A stretch of DNA of 64,000 bases from Paludisphaera rhizosphaerae (GCF_011065895.1 NZ_JAALCR010000003.1:62001-126000); one strand, 5' to 3'; shown: positions 23,749 through 33,243, counted from the first letter of the stretch. Notes: generated from the sequence alone by a model not told the origin. Numbers and translations: made by a program.

Positions 23749-25002
23749 ATGGCCACCCATTCGTGGACCCGCCGCGACTTCTCCCGCCTGGCGCTCGGGC
23801 TGGGCACCTGCACCGTCGTCCCTTCCCGCTTAGCCCCGGCGGCGGAAACACGCGACTATCGGTTCGACAAGACGATCTCGCGGCCCGTGCTGGAGAATTA
23901 CCTCTCCCGCGCCATCACCGTGCAGGACCTGTTCATCGGCCAGGGGAACTTCGACGACAACCTGCGGATGCTCACGAGCGTGGGCGCGAAGTTCCTCGGC
24001 CGCAGCCTCTGCTTCTGGGCCGATGAATCGCACCTGCTGGAGAAGCTGGAGAAGGTCCGCACGCTGATCCCCAAGGTCCACGCGGCCGACCCGGAGATTG
24101 TCGCGCAGGCGTGCATCTTCGAGATCATCACGCCCCAGGTTGAGCAGGTGCCGATCCCGGCGTGGGCGTTCGAGATGATGGGGATGCCCGTCGAAACTCG
24201 GAACTTCCGGTTCGCCGACATGAGCTTCGCCGACGGCCGGTTCCGCAACCACTGGGGGCGAGGAGGCGGGACGGTCCCGGACGTCAGCCGGCCCGAGACG
24301 CAGCTCTACTTCCAGTTCCTGGCCGCCTCGTACATCGATGCGGGCGTCGAGGCGATCCACTACGGCCAGGTGGAGTTGATGAACAAGAACGACCGCGACC
24401 TGGCCCATTACGCAAAGGTCTTCGAGCGCGCCCGCGCCTACGCTGCGAAGAAAGCCCGGCGCGGGATGCTCCTGTGCGACGCCCACGTCCCGTCCGGCGG
24501 GGTCGTCCGCGAGGGCAAGCTGCTGCTCGACTTCCACTCGTTCCCATTGCGGATCAAGGAGATCCCCGACCCGCCTCTCGGTGGCATCCTGGAAATGGGC
24601 CACAGCGACGGGCTCTACGGCCGCAGCAAGGGGGGGACGACCTACAGCGGATGGTCGTGCGACCACCTCCCCTACCTCGCCGAGCTAGACAACTTCGGCC
24701 GCGGCCGAAACCCCGGCCAGTTCGGCCAGGGGGGCATCTGGAGTTGGGGCTACGACGAGATCAGCTGGTTCGCCCACCTCCCCGCCGACCGCCGCTCCGA
24801 GTGGCTGAAATACGCCTGGTCGTGGACCCGCGAACACGACCCCGCCGCCTTCCTCCAGATGCCCGGCGGCCGCGTCCTCCACGCCCCCGTCGACGGCAAG
24901 CGTTGGTACTACGCCAACAACCCCAGCCCCGCCGTCCCCGACGGCTTCGGCGACGAGGCCGCCATCAAGGCCGTCTGGGCGACGGACACGGCGGCGCGTT
25001 GA
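23749..25002 (+). CDS. Tat-exported hypothetical protein
   Basis: The 417-residue product starts with a twin-arginine signal (TRRDFSRLALGLG), so it is folded before export. I do not recognise a named family. The pattern of strands and helices and conserved-looking segments such as YIDAGVEAIHYGQVELMN, LLCDAHVPSGG and LLDFHSFPLRIKEIP would fit a TIM-barrel hydrolase, with Glu and Asp at strand ends. It is a single gene. Its stop lies 6 bases from the stop of the convergent SRPBCC gene. The ATG at 23749 gives the Tat motif at the usual position; longer in-frame extensions lack support. Confidence 0.75.
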   Translation: MATHSWTRRDFSRLALGLGTCTVVPSRLAPAAETRDYRFDKTISRPVLENYLSRAITVQDLFIGQGNFDDNLRMLTSVGAKFLGRSLCFWADESHLLEKLEKVRTLIPKVHAADPEIVAQACIFEIITPQVEQVPIPAWAFEMMGMPVETRNFRFADMSFADGRFRNHWGRGGGTVPDVSRPETQLYFQFLAASYIDAGVEAIHYGQVELMNKNDRDLAHYAKVFERARAYAAKKARRGMLLCDAHVPSGGVVREGKLLLDFHSFPLRIKEIPDPPLGGILEMGHSDGLYGRSKGGTTYSGWSCDHLPYLAELDNFGRGRNPGQFGQGGIWSWGYDEISWFAHLPADRRSEWLKYAWSWTREHDPAAFLQMPGGRVLHAPVDGKRWYYANNPSPAVPDGFGDEAAIKAVWATDTAAR

Positions 25003-25008
25003 AGCCGT

Positions 25009-25476
25009 TCAATCCTTCGCCGCCACGCGCCACTTCCGGGTCATCTCCAGCGACTCGCCGGTCTCCAGCAGGCTCTTGAGGCTGGCGAGGATCGCGGGCC
25101 AGCCGTTGGAGACGGCACCGATGAGCTTGGATTCGGGCCGGTCCATCTCGTGGATGACGGTGAGCTTGACGGCGTCGCCGGCGGGCTCGATCTCGTAGGT
25201 GAGGAGGGAGTGGCCCTCCTCGCGCAGGGCGGGCTGGAACTCGTTCCGCCACTTGAGGACGAGTTTGCGGTTGGGAACGATCTCGACGACCTCGCCGGTG
25301 TCGGCCACGAGGTCGCCGGGGGCCATGATCCGCCAGGACGCGCCGGGCTTCCACTCGCATTCCTGCCAGGTCTCGGCCCAGTACTGGCGGGTGAACTCGG
25401 GCTCCAGGAGCGCTTGCCAGAGCTTCTCGGGCGTCGTGCGGATGTAGGTCACGTAGACGAACCTCGACTCAGCCAT
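25009..25476 (-). CDS. SRPBCC (AHSA1-like) domain protein
   Basis: This 155-residue START-like fold protein has the AHSA1 pattern: YVTYIRTTPEKLWQALLEPE at the N-terminus, GASWRIMAPGD, and a long C-terminal helix (GWPAILASLKSLLETGES). Such proteins form a hydrophobic cavity and are usually of unknown ligand. The gene overlaps the ArsR regulator gene upstream by 8 bases, so the two are translated together. The pair ArsR-AHSA1 is a widespread two-gene unit. Role unknown. Confidence 0.9.
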   Translation of the reverse strand: MAESRFVYVTYIRTTPEKLWQALLEPEFTRQYWAETWQECEWKPGASWRIMAPGDLVADTGEVVEIVPNRKLVLKWRNEFQPALREEGHSLLTYEIEPAGDAVKLTVIHEMDRPESKLIGAVSNGWPAILASLKSLLETGESLEMTRKWRVAAKD

Positions 25477-25798
25477 CGTTCTCTCCCTCCAGCTTGGACT
25501 TGAGGTCGGCGAGCGCGCGCAGGCGCCCCCGCTCGAACTTGTGGATCCAGCGCTCGGCGATCTCGTGGATCGGCGCCGGGTTGAGGTAGTGGAACTTCTC
25601 CCGCCCCTGCCAGACCGGGACGACCAGCGACGCCTCCTCCAGCACCTTCAGGTGCTTCGTCGCCGCCTGCCGCGTCATCCCCATCGCGTCGCAAAGCCTT
25701 CCCAGCGTCTGCCCGTTCTCCGCATGCAGACGATCCAGCAACAACCGCCGCGCCGGGTCGGCCAGGGCCTTGAACACCTTGTCGGAGTCCGTCTCCAT
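25469..25798 (-). CDS. ArsR-family winged-helix repressor
   Basis: The 109-residue product (METDSDKVFKALADPARRLL) has the winged-helix HTH typical of the family, with GMTRQAATKHLKVLEEASL as recognition region. There are no Cys clusters of the metal-sensing type, so it is not expected to sense arsenic. The ATG at 25798 is chosen because the promoter -10 ends only 6 bases upstream, so the mRNA is probably leaderless and a TTG five codons upstream would lie inside the promoter. It probably represses its own operon through the palindrome at 25808-25827. Confidence 0.93.
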   Translation of the reverse strand: METDSDKVFKALADPARRLLLDRLHAENGQTLGRLCDAMGMTRQAATKHLKVLEEASLVVPVWQGREKFHYLNPAPIHEIAERWIHKFERGRLRALADLKSKLEGENDG

Positions 25799-25804
25799 CA
25801 CCGG

Positions 25805-25832
25805 ATTATGCAACCTTTGGGTTGCATGTCAA
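25805..25832 (-). promoter_or_regulatory. Promoter of the ArsR-SRPBCC operon
   Basis: On the minus strand, TTGACA (25832-25827), a 16-base spacer and CATAAT (25810-25805) are near-consensus. The expected start coincides with the A of the ATG at 25798, predicting a leaderless transcript. Confidence 0.75.
25808..25827. promoter_or_regulatory. ArsR operator inside the promoter spacer
   Basis: ATGCAACCTTTGGGTTGCAT is a perfect 8-4-8 inverted repeat filling the space between the -35 and -10 boxes. Binding there would block RNA polymerase, which is the usual mode of ArsR autorepression. Confidence 0.8.
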
Positions 25833-25966
25833 GCCGGCGGCCTTCAGCTCGGAGTGTCAGATCCTCGGAGTACAGATCGTTGCGACCGACCGAGATGGCG
25901 GTTAGGTTACGAATTCTTCTCATCGACCCTTGCCGCGATCCGCCGTCGAGCTGAAGGATGAGCCCG

Positions 25967-27772
25967 ATGCCCAAGCTTGTGACGACCGTGTTGTTCCTCC
26001 TCTTCGCGACGTACGCAACCGCCGAGGAGCCGGCGAAGAACCCGACAACGCCGATAACGCGGACGATCCAGGGCCGCGTCGTCGATGCCGACGGCCGGCC
26101 CGTGACCCAGGGCAAGGTCTACTTCTCGATCTCGGATTGGTTCCCAAAATACACGAACGAGGGGACGGCGGAACTCGGCCCCGACGGGATGTACCACCTT
26201 GAGTTGAAGGACTACAAAGACGGCGATCTGTCCGTGCCGGCTTCCAACGCACGCAGATACACCGTAGTTGCGGCAGGCTTCCAGGCCGAACAAGGGCTGC
26301 TCGCGGCCGGAGTCGAGGCGGCGACGCTCGATTTCCGGCTGTCGCCGGCGGAGTGGAAGACTACGAGCTTGCGATTCGTAGATCAGCGGAATCATCCTGT
26401 AGCTGGCGTGGACGTCGACGTTCAGATCGCCCGCAACGTCGTCTGGGCGACCCTCAAGAGCGATCGTGAGGGCATCTGTCGTGTCGTGTCGCCCCCAAGG
26501 AAATCCGCAGGCATCCTGGTCGATTCGCGAGACTACCTGCCGATCGAGTGCAGCATCTCGGGGGGCGCGGACGACCCAACCGAGGTCGTCATTCCCATGT
26601 TCGACCCGATCCGCGGCCGGGTGATCGACCCAGCAGGCACTCCCCAGAAGAGAGTGGAGATCGGCGGCTCGATCGGCAGCGAGTACGACGCCAACATCCC
26701 GAACAGCCAGCTTTCGCTCTATGTCAATGGTTTCCCGAACCCCTACGAACCGGAGAAGACCGACGACCAGGGACGCTTCGCTCTGAGGCCGAAGATCACT
26801 CTCGACAACCGCGGAAGAGACAGGTCAGGAACGTTCCGGCTACCCCTCGAACCTCTCTGTTTCGCAGACTCAACCCTTCGAAACATGGCGTTCCTCGGCG
26901 TCGATTTGAAGAACCCGCTTCCGATGTATGAGGTGGTGCTGAAGCCTGCAAGACACGTCCGGATTCCGCTAGATCACGGAGTTGCGTCGACATCGGGCAA
27001 GTACGAGGTGGAATGGGGAATCTATGCACTCGTGGATCGCAGCGATTCTAGAAAGAGCATCCGCGTGATGAGCGGCGGCGTGGGCCCGCGTCAATCCGAC
27101 GGCGACTGGCTGGAGGCCTACTGGCCGGAAGGGAAGTACAGCCTAAACATCGCTTCGCGGGATCCCGTCGCGGACAAAGGGCTCGAGGAGACGACGATCG
27201 AAGTGGACGTACCGTCCGGCGAGGGCCCACTCATCCTGCCGAAGCTTCTCCTGACCGGCAATTACATTGTGAAGCTGGTCGGCAAACCCGCGCCGGAGAT
27301 TGAGGCTCGCGACCTTGATACTCGCAGCCCGATCCGGCTGGCCGATTACCGCGGCAAGGTCGTCGTTCTGGACTTCTGGGGCTACTGGTGCGGTCCTTGC
27401 GTCAGCGCCATGCCCGGGTTGATGAAGATCCACGACAAATACCAAGGCCGCCCGGTCGTCGTCCTGGCGCTCCACGACCAGTCGGTTCAGACGAGAGAGG
27501 CCTACGACGTCAAGCTGGAAAACGTGAAACGGAACATCTGGAACGGACGCGACCTGCCGTTCCGGGTCGCCGTCGACACGCCCGCTCCCGACATCCCGAA
27601 GGACGAGCCCGGCATCGCTCACGGTGTGACCTGCTCCCGATATGAGATCCTCAACTTCCCGACGACCCTGGTCATCGGTCCCGACGGCGTCGTGGCGGGG
27701 AGCGCCAGCCTAAGGACGCCCGGCGCCCTGGAGGCGCTGATCGACACGGTCCTGCCGAAAGCCTCGCCCTGA
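25967..27772 (+). CDS. Secreted TlpA-like thioredoxin-domain protein with carboxypeptidase-regulatory-like modules
   Basis: The 601-residue protein starts MPKLVTTVLFLLFATYATA, a Sec signal peptide. The ATG at 25967 has AAGG 9 bases upstream, better placed than for the ATG three codons earlier. Beta-sandwich modules follow (IQGRVVDADGRPVTQGKVYF; IRGRVIDPAGTPQKRVEI). The C-terminal TlpA/AhpC-TSA domain has WCGPC at residues 474-478 and the cis-Pro segment NFPTTLVIGPDG. The redox part should act on periplasmic disulfides. This domain mix is common in planctomycetes. Base composition is a little lower in GC than the neighbours. Confidence 0.87.
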   Translation: MPKLVTTVLFLLFATYATAEEPAKNPTTPITRTIQGRVVDADGRPVTQGKVYFSISDWFPKYTNEGTAELGPDGMYHLELKDYKDGDLSVPASNARRYTVVAAGFQAEQGLLAAGVEAATLDFRLSPAEWKTTSLRFVDQRNHPVAGVDVDVQIARNVVWATLKSDREGICRVVSPPRKSAGILVDSRDYLPIECSISGGADDPTEVVIPMFDPIRGRVIDPAGTPQKRVEIGGSIGSEYDANIPNSQLSLYVNGFPNPYEPEKTDDQGRFALRPKITLDNRGRDRSGTFRLPLEPLCFADSTLRNMAFLGVDLKNPLPMYEVVLKPARHVRIPLDHGVASTSGKYEVEWGIYALVDRSDSRKSIRVMSGGVGPRQSDGDWLEAYWPEGKYSLNIASRDPVADKGLEETTIEVDVPSGEGPLILPKLLLTGNYIVKLVGKPAPEIEARDLDTRSPIRLADYRGKVVVLDFWGYWCGPCVSAMPGLMKIHDKYQGRPVVVLALHDQSVQTREAYDVKLENVKRNIWNGRDLPFRVAVDTPAPDIPKDEPGIAHGVTCSRYEILNFPTTLVIGPDGVVAGSASLRTPGALEALIDTVLPKASP

Positions 27773-27867
27773 TCAAGCGGACATCAGACGGGTGGGAGTG
27801 CGGCCTGGGCTCCTGTTAGAATCGAGAGGAAGCCGGAAACCCGAGCCGCCACTCGTCGCAGGACGCC

Positions 27868-29943
27868 ATGCGCAAGATCACCCTGAAGCACACGCCGCCG
27901 CCGGCCCTCGCCCGGCAGTTGGCGGACGACCTGAACGCCTCCCAGCGCGAGGCGGCGACCGCGCCGGATGGGTACAACCTGATCCTCGCGGGGCCGGGGT
28001 CGGGGAAGACGCGGGTCATCACCTATCGCGTGGCCTGGCTGATCGCTCGCGGCATACCGGCCGAATCGATCCTGCTCGTCACGTTCACCCGACGCGCGGC
28101 GCGGGAGATGGTGGGGAGGCTCGGCGGCCTGGTCGGGCATGAGGCCGGGCGAGTCTGGGCGGGGACGTTCCATCACGTCGGCAACCGGCTGTTGCGACGC
28201 TCGGCCAAGGAGCTGGGCTTCGAGCCCAACTTCACCATCCTTGACGGTGAGGACCAGACCGACCTCATCCGCCTGGCCATGGACGACGCCGGGCTGGCCT
28301 CCAAGGACAAGCTCGCGCCCAAGCCGTCGCAGATCCAGCACCTGATCAGCTTCGCGGTCAACACGCGGAAGACCATCGAGGACGTCATCGCCGAGACGGC
28401 CGGCAACCTGATCGTTTGGACCGACCACGTCCGGGGCGTCGCCGAGGCCTACGCCGCGCGCAAGCGGGCGAGCAACTGCATGGACTACGACGATTTGCTC
28501 GTCCTCTGGCTCAAGCTGTTGAACGAACACCCGGCTCGACTCGCCGAGCAGGGCAAGATGTTCCGCCACATCCTCGTCGACGAGATGCAGGACACCAACG
28601 CCCTTCAGATCGAGGTCGTGGAGAAGATCGCCGCCGCCGGCGCGGGGAACCTGACGGCCGTCGGCGACGACGCCCAGTCGATCTACCGCTTCCGAGGGGC
28701 CGACTATGACAACATCCTCAAGTTCCCCGACCGCCACGCAGGCTCGCGGATCTTTCGCCTGGACGTGAACTATCGATCGACGCCGCAGATCGTGGCGTTG
28801 ACGCAGGCTTCAATCACGCACAACAAGTCGGGCTTCCCGAAGCAGCTCGTCTCCGCGCGAACCGATGGGCTCAAGCCGGCGGTCGTCGCCACGGCCGACG
28901 TCTATGAAGAGGCGGATCTCGTCTGCCAGCAGATCATGGAGTCGCGCGACCGGGGAATCCCCCTGACCGAAACAGCGGTCCTCTACCGCAACCATTACGA
29001 CAGCGTCGTCCTCCAGGGCGAGTTGCTCGCGCGGGGGATCCCGTACAACGTGCGGAGCGGCATCCGGTTCTTCGAGCAGGCCCACGTCAAGGACGTGCTG
29101 GCGTTCCTGCGGGTCGTCCTCAACCCGCGCGACGAGGCCTCGTGGCGGCGGCTCTTGCTGCTGCTGCCGGGGATCGGCCCCGCGAAAGCCGGCGCGGTTT
29201 ATCGCAAGCTGGCGGCGTCCGGCGATCCATTCTCCGCCGTCGTGGCCGCCGAGACGATGGCGACCGTCCCCGCCAAGAGCCGGGGGATGTTCGCGGCGTT
29301 CGTCAACGACCTGAACCTGATCCGCGTCACCGACCCCGAGAACCGTCCCGCCGCCGCGATCCAGGCCGTGCTCGCCGGCGGCTACCCGGCCGTGATCCGC
29401 CAGCGCTACGACAAGCCCGACAACCGCATCAAGGACGTCGAGCAGTTCGCGGTTCTCGCCGCCAAGTACGAGAGCCTGGAACGTCTGGTCGCCGACCTTA
29501 TGCTCGCCGGCGACCTCTACGGCGTCGAGTCGTCGGGAGGCGAGGAACCGGAAGACCTGCTCGTTCTCAGCTCGGTCCACCAGGCGAAAGGACTGGAGTG
29601 GTCCCAGGTCTTCGTCATCCGACTCGTCGACGACGGCTTCCCCAACCGACGAGCCGTCGACGAACCCGGCGGCGAGGAAGAAGAGCGCCGGATTTTCTAT
29701 GTCGCCGTCAGCCGGGCCAAGGACGAGTTGATGCTGACCTATCCCTCCACGGTCAGCCGAGGCTACGGCCCGACGACCTTCTCCACCCCCAGCCGCTTCA
29801 TCACCGAGATCGACCGAGACCTCTACGAACGGGCCGAGCTTGAGCACGAGTTCGAGGAGTTCGAGATCCCTGTCCCGAAGGAAGCCGACGCGGTCATGCC
29901 GGGACTTCTCGAAGAGGCGAAGAAGAAACGGGAGGCGAAGTGA
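27868..29943 (+). CDS. UvrD/Rep-type superfamily 1 DNA helicase
   Basis: The 691-residue helicase has motif I AGPGSGKTRV at residues 41-50, motif Ia (LLVTFTRRAAREM), motif II VDEMQDT, motif III (VGDDAQSIYRFRGA), motif IV (LDVNYRSTPQI), motif V (VHQAKGLEWSQVFV) and motif VI (RIFYVAVSRAKDELML). These translocate 3'-5' on single-stranded DNA in repair or replication restart. A short charged C-terminal tail follows (KKKREAK). The start is ATG with AGGA 6-7 bases upstream. Its TGA overlaps the ATG of the next gene (TGATG). Confidence 0.94.
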   Translation: MRKITLKHTPPPALARQLADDLNASQREAATAPDGYNLILAGPGSGKTRVITYRVAWLIARGIPAESILLVTFTRRAAREMVGRLGGLVGHEAGRVWAGTFHHVGNRLLRRSAKELGFEPNFTILDGEDQTDLIRLAMDDAGLASKDKLAPKPSQIQHLISFAVNTRKTIEDVIAETAGNLIVWTDHVRGVAEAYAARKRASNCMDYDDLLVLWLKLLNEHPARLAEQGKMFRHILVDEMQDTNALQIEVVEKIAAAGAGNLTAVGDDAQSIYRFRGADYDNILKFPDRHAGSRIFRLDVNYRSTPQIVALTQASITHNKSGFPKQLVSARTDGLKPAVVATADVYEEADLVCQQIMESRDRGIPLTETAVLYRNHYDSVVLQGELLARGIPYNVRSGIRFFEQAHVKDVLAFLRVVLNPRDEASWRRLLLLLPGIGPAKAGAVYRKLAASGDPFSAVVAAETMATVPAKSRGMFAAFVNDLNLIRVTDPENRPAAAIQAVLAGGYPAVIRQRYDKPDNRIKDVEQFAVLAAKYESLERLVADLMLAGDLYGVESSGGEEPEDLLVLSSVHQAKGLEWSQVFVIRLVDDGFPNRRAVDEPGGEEEERRIFYVAVSRAKDELMLTYPSTVSRGYGPTTFSTPSRFITEIDRDLYERAELEHEFEEFEIPVPKEADAVMPGLLEEAKKKREAK

Positions 29944-32090
29944 TGAGCGACCCGCGCGTTCAAAATCCGGCCCATAACGGCCTTCCCCCCTCGCGGGGGA
30001 AGGTGGCCGCGAAGCGGCCGGATGAGGGGGGATCGGCGTCGCGTCCAGAGTCCGACGCGCGGATGCGCATCCGTCGCCGGTCGTCCCCCTCAACTGACCG
30101 CTTCGCGGTCTGTCTTCGCCCTCCAGGGGGGAAGACGCTTTCTCACGACGGCCTCGACGTCGCCAAGCGAGCTTGCGCGTTCGCCTGCCTGGTGCTCGCG
30201 GCTCTCTTCCCCCAAACCGTCGCCGACGAGCCCGCACCGCAAAAGTCCTGCCGCATCATCGTCGTCGATGAAGCCACAGGCCGCGGCGTTCCGCTCGTCG
30301 AACTGCAAACCGTCAACCAGCTCAAGTTCGTCACCGACTCCAACGGCGTCGTCGCCTTCGACGAGCCGGGTTTGCTGGGGGATCGAGTCTTCTTCTCGAT
30401 CAAGAGCCACGGCTACGAATATCCGAAGGACGGCTTCGGCAACCGCGGCACAGCCGTCGAGACGAAGCCGGGGGGAGAGGTTCGGATCAAGATCAAGCGT
30501 ATTAACATCGCCGAACGGCTTTACCGAGTCACCGGCGCGGGTATTTACAGCGACAGCGTCAAGACGGGCGTCCCGACGCCGCTGCATGAGCCGGTCCTCA
30601 ACGGTCGCGTCCTGGGCCAGGACAGCGTCCTGAGCGCCGTCTACGGCGGCAAGATCCACTGGTTCTGGGGAGACACGAACCGGCCCGACTACCCGCTGGG
30701 GAACTTCCACACCCCGGGAGCCGTCTCCGACCTCCCCGCTCGGGGGGGCCTCGACCCGTCGAAGGGAGTCGACCTGACGTATTACGTCGACGAGAAGAGG
30801 TTCGCCCGGCCGACCTGCAAGATGCCCGGCGACGGCCCCACCTGGGTCACCGGCCTGGTGACGCTGACCGACGCCCAGGGCCGCGAGCGGATGTTCGCCA
30901 ACTACGCCAAGATCAAACCCCCGCTCAGCACCTACGAGGTCGGCGCCGTCGAGTGGGACCCGGAAAAGAACGAGTTCGTCAAACGCGTCGCCTTCGCCGG
31001 CAAGCCCGAAACCAGTACCGGCTCCACCCTCCTGGGCCACACGTTCCTCCATCGCGACGCCGGCGTCGACTACGTCTACTACTGCTCCCCCCTCCCCTTC
31101 GTCCGGATCCCCGCAACGCCCGAGGCCCTGATCGACGAGAACGCCGTCGAGGCCTTCACCTGCCTGATCCCCGACGCCAGTCCCGATGCGCAAAAGGTCG
31201 ATCGCGACGCCGACGGCCGGCTGAAGTACTCGTGGAAAAAGCAGGGGCGGCGAGTCGACCAGCGGGGGCAGGAAAAGCTCGTCAAATCCGGCGCGATCAA
31301 GGCCGACGAAGCCCTAATTCAGCTGCGCGATACCGACGGCAAAAAGGTCGTCGCCCACGGCGGGTCCGTTTACTGGAACGACTTCCGCAAACGGTGGGTC
31401 TCCATATTCGTCGAGATCGGCGGGGAGAAGTCGCTGCTGGGCGAGGTCTGGTTCGCCGAGGCCGACTCCCCGACCGGCCCCTGGACGTTCGCCCGCAAGA
31501 TCGCCTCGCACGAGAACTACTCGTTCTACAACCCCAAGCACCACCCCTTCTTCGACCAGGAAGGCGGGCGTTTGATCTACTTCGAGGGGACGTATACGGC
31601 CAGCTTCTCGGGCAACAAGGAGCAGACCCCTCGCTACGAGTACAACCAGTTGATGTACCGGCTCGACCTGGCCGACTCTCGGCTCGGCCTACCCGTCGCG
31701 GTGTACGAATCCGAGACTCCCGGCGGCCTGGCGACAGGGCCCGAACTCAAGAACGAAGTTCGCGGTAAGAGGATCGCCTTCTACGCCCCCGATCGTCCCG
31801 GCCTGGCCGATCGGCCGGTCGTGGAGGTTCAGGATGGGCAGGGATGCCGGACGCTCGCCCTGATGGAGCCGGGGGCAAGGCCTGCTGAGGGGGCCTCAGC
31901 GCCTCGGTTCTTCCTGCTTCCCGCCGATTCCCGGCTTGCGGAAACGACGCCGATCTACGAATACTCCAGGGACGGAAGCTCACAGCGGACGTTCGCCCCC
32001 GAATCGACTCCAGCGATGGATGGGTGGCGGCGGTCGCCGCAGCCCGTCGGCCGCGCATGGAAGAATCCGGGCCCCCCGCAACCGTGGTGA
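29943..32090 (+). CDS. Secreted protein with predicted beta-propeller, N-terminus built from a repeat
   Basis: The 715-residue frame starts at an ATG overlapping the helicase stop. Residues about 14-65 are encoded by a palindromic repeat rather than normal coding sequence. The next part, RACAFACLVLAALFPQTVA at about residues 77-95, looks like the original signal-peptide core. After it come a short beta-sandwich and a long section with Trp/Asp motifs (GGKIHWFWGDTNRPDYPLG; SPTGPWTFARKIA; YYCSPLPFVRIP) resembling five-bladed propellers of GH43/GH32/DUF4185-type proteins. Function unknown; sugar binding or hydrolysis is a guess. The next good in-frame ATG is at 30063, within the repeat region, and would also keep the signal core. 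Confidence 0.75.
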   Translation: MSDPRVQNPAHNGLPPSRGKVAAKRPDEGGSASRPESDARMRIRRRSSPSTDRFAVCLRPPGGKTLSHDGLDVAKRACAFACLVLAALFPQTVADEPAPQKSCRIIVVDEATGRGVPLVELQTVNQLKFVTDSNGVVAFDEPGLLGDRVFFSIKSHGYEYPKDGFGNRGTAVETKPGGEVRIKIKRINIAERLYRVTGAGIYSDSVKTGVPTPLHEPVLNGRVLGQDSVLSAVYGGKIHWFWGDTNRPDYPLGNFHTPGAVSDLPARGGLDPSKGVDLTYYVDEKRFARPTCKMPGDGPTWVTGLVTLTDAQGRERMFANYAKIKPPLSTYEVGAVEWDPEKNEFVKRVAFAGKPETSTGSTLLGHTFLHRDAGVDYVYYCSPLPFVRIPATPEALIDENAVEAFTCLIPDASPDAQKVDRDADGRLKYSWKKQGRRVDQRGQEKLVKSGAIKADEALIQLRDTDGKKVVAHGGSVYWNDFRKRWVSIFVEIGGEKSLLGEVWFAEADSPTGPWTFARKIASHENYSFYNPKHHPFFDQEGGRLIYFEGTYTASFSGNKEQTPRYEYNQLMYRLDLADSRLGLPVAVYESETPGGLATGPELKNEVRGKRIAFYAPDRPGLADRPVVEVQDGQGCRTLALMEPGARPAEGASAPRFFLLPADSRLAETTPIYEYSRDGSSQRTFAPESTPAMDGWRRSPQPVGRAWKNPGPPQPW
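29981..30136. repeat. REPIN-like composite palindromic repeat inside a reading frame
   Basis: Left part: CCTTCCCCC / GGGGGAAGG with a 5-base loop (29981-30003), then GGCCGC-GAA-GCGGCC (30005-30019). Right part: GACCGC-TTC-GCGGTC with flanking CCCCCT and GGGGGG runs to about 30136. Together they make a doublet of GC-rich hairpins, as in REPIN/MITE-like elements. The 156-base length is a multiple of 3, so the frame stays open. Confidence 0.65.
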
Positions 32091-32093
32091 CGA

Positions 32094-33236
32094 ATGGAAT
32101 CCACCACCCGACCGATCGATCTCGTGCTCGATGACGTCTCGCCGCCGATCGAGCCCGATCCGGATGACCCCGGCTCGCCGATCGACGACCTTCTGGACGG
32201 TCTGGAGCACGACCCCGAGGAGTCGTGGAACGCCTTCCTGGGACTGGAATCGCTCGACCCGGAGATCAGCCGGCCGATCGTCCGGGAGTTGATCGCGGCC
32301 CCGCTGAGCGAGGGTCTGTTCCGACTCCTCCACCTTCTGGGCGCCAGCCGGGACGACGAAATCCGAAGCGCCGCTCGCGAAGCCCTGGGGACGAACCGAT
32401 CCGTCCCCTTGCGCAGGGCGGCGACGCTTCCGGCCGTCGTCGACAACGCTCCTCCCCGGCTGGTTCGATCGTTGGCGACGGCAGTCGATGGAGAGGGGCT
32501 GGCCACGATCGTGGTCGTGAGCGTCCAGAGCGGGCGAATCTCCTCGGCCGCGTTCCTCTGCGACGTCCGCGCAGGCATCCGCGACGTGCTCGGCCAGGTC
32601 GACGACGACCCCGAGGCTGACGTCGACCCACTCGCCCGTTTCCCCGAGCTGTCGCTGCGACCCTACGTCGAGGACGTCCCGGAGTTGGCGGTGGGCTTGC
32701 TGGCCGGCAGCCTCATGCTTTCGGGACGCGAGACTCCGCCGAGCGTCCGCGAATGGCTGGACGCGATCCTCGGCCGCGGATTTCATCCCGGGCTTCTGCC
32801 GGCCGCTCGACCCGAATGGGCTCCCGGGGTCCTCGACGCCGCGACGCTCGCCGATCGCGCCTGGCGAATCCTGGCAGCCTGCCCCACCTGGGTCGATCGC
32901 TCGTCGCTCACCTTCGACCTCGCCGAGGAGATCACCGTCCGCGAGCGCCGGGCCGTCGCCGATCCGCTCCGCGACTCCGGCGCCTACCGCTTCCTCTTCG
33001 AGCGTCGGCTCCTCCATCGCCTGGACCTGTACCGCCGGATGCTTCTCTGGATGGCCTTTTTCTGGGACGCCGCCGGCGAGAACGAGTTGGCGTCCGCCGC
33101 GGGCGTCCTCTCGGGGCAGCTTGCCGACCCTCAGTACGCGGTCCCCTCGCACCCCTTCACGGTCGCCCTCTCCACCCGCAGCCTGCACGAGGCCCAGCGA
33201 CGGCTAGGAACCGCCGAGGATCCTCGCCGAGGCTGA
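32094..33236 (+). CDS. Conserved hypothetical protein (380 aa)
   Basis: The ATG lies 3 bases after the stop of the propeller-like protein gene, so the two are co-transcribed and probably coupled. The product is soluble, acidic at the N-terminus and mostly helical. It has HEAT-like regularity in residues 50-130 (LFRLLHLLGASRDDEIRSAA) and a conserved-looking RRLLHRLDLYRRMLLWMAFF segment near residue 305. No signal peptide or named domain is seen. Function unknown. Confidence 0.75.
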   Translation: MESTTRPIDLVLDDVSPPIEPDPDDPGSPIDDLLDGLEHDPEESWNAFLGLESLDPEISRPIVRELIAAPLSEGLFRLLHLLGASRDDEIRSAAREALGTNRSVPLRRAATLPAVVDNAPPRLVRSLATAVDGEGLATIVVVSVQSGRISSAAFLCDVRAGIRDVLGQVDDDPEADVDPLARFPELSLRPYVEDVPELAVGLLAGSLMLSGRETPPSVREWLDAILGRGFHPGLLPAARPEWAPGVLDAATLADRAWRILAACPTWVDRSSLTFDLAEEITVRERRAVADPLRDSGAYRFLFERRLLHRLDLYRRMLLWMAFFWDAAGENELASAAGVLSGQLADPQYAVPSHPFTVALSTRSLHEAQRRLGTAEDPRRG

Positions 33237-33243
33237 CGGCTTC

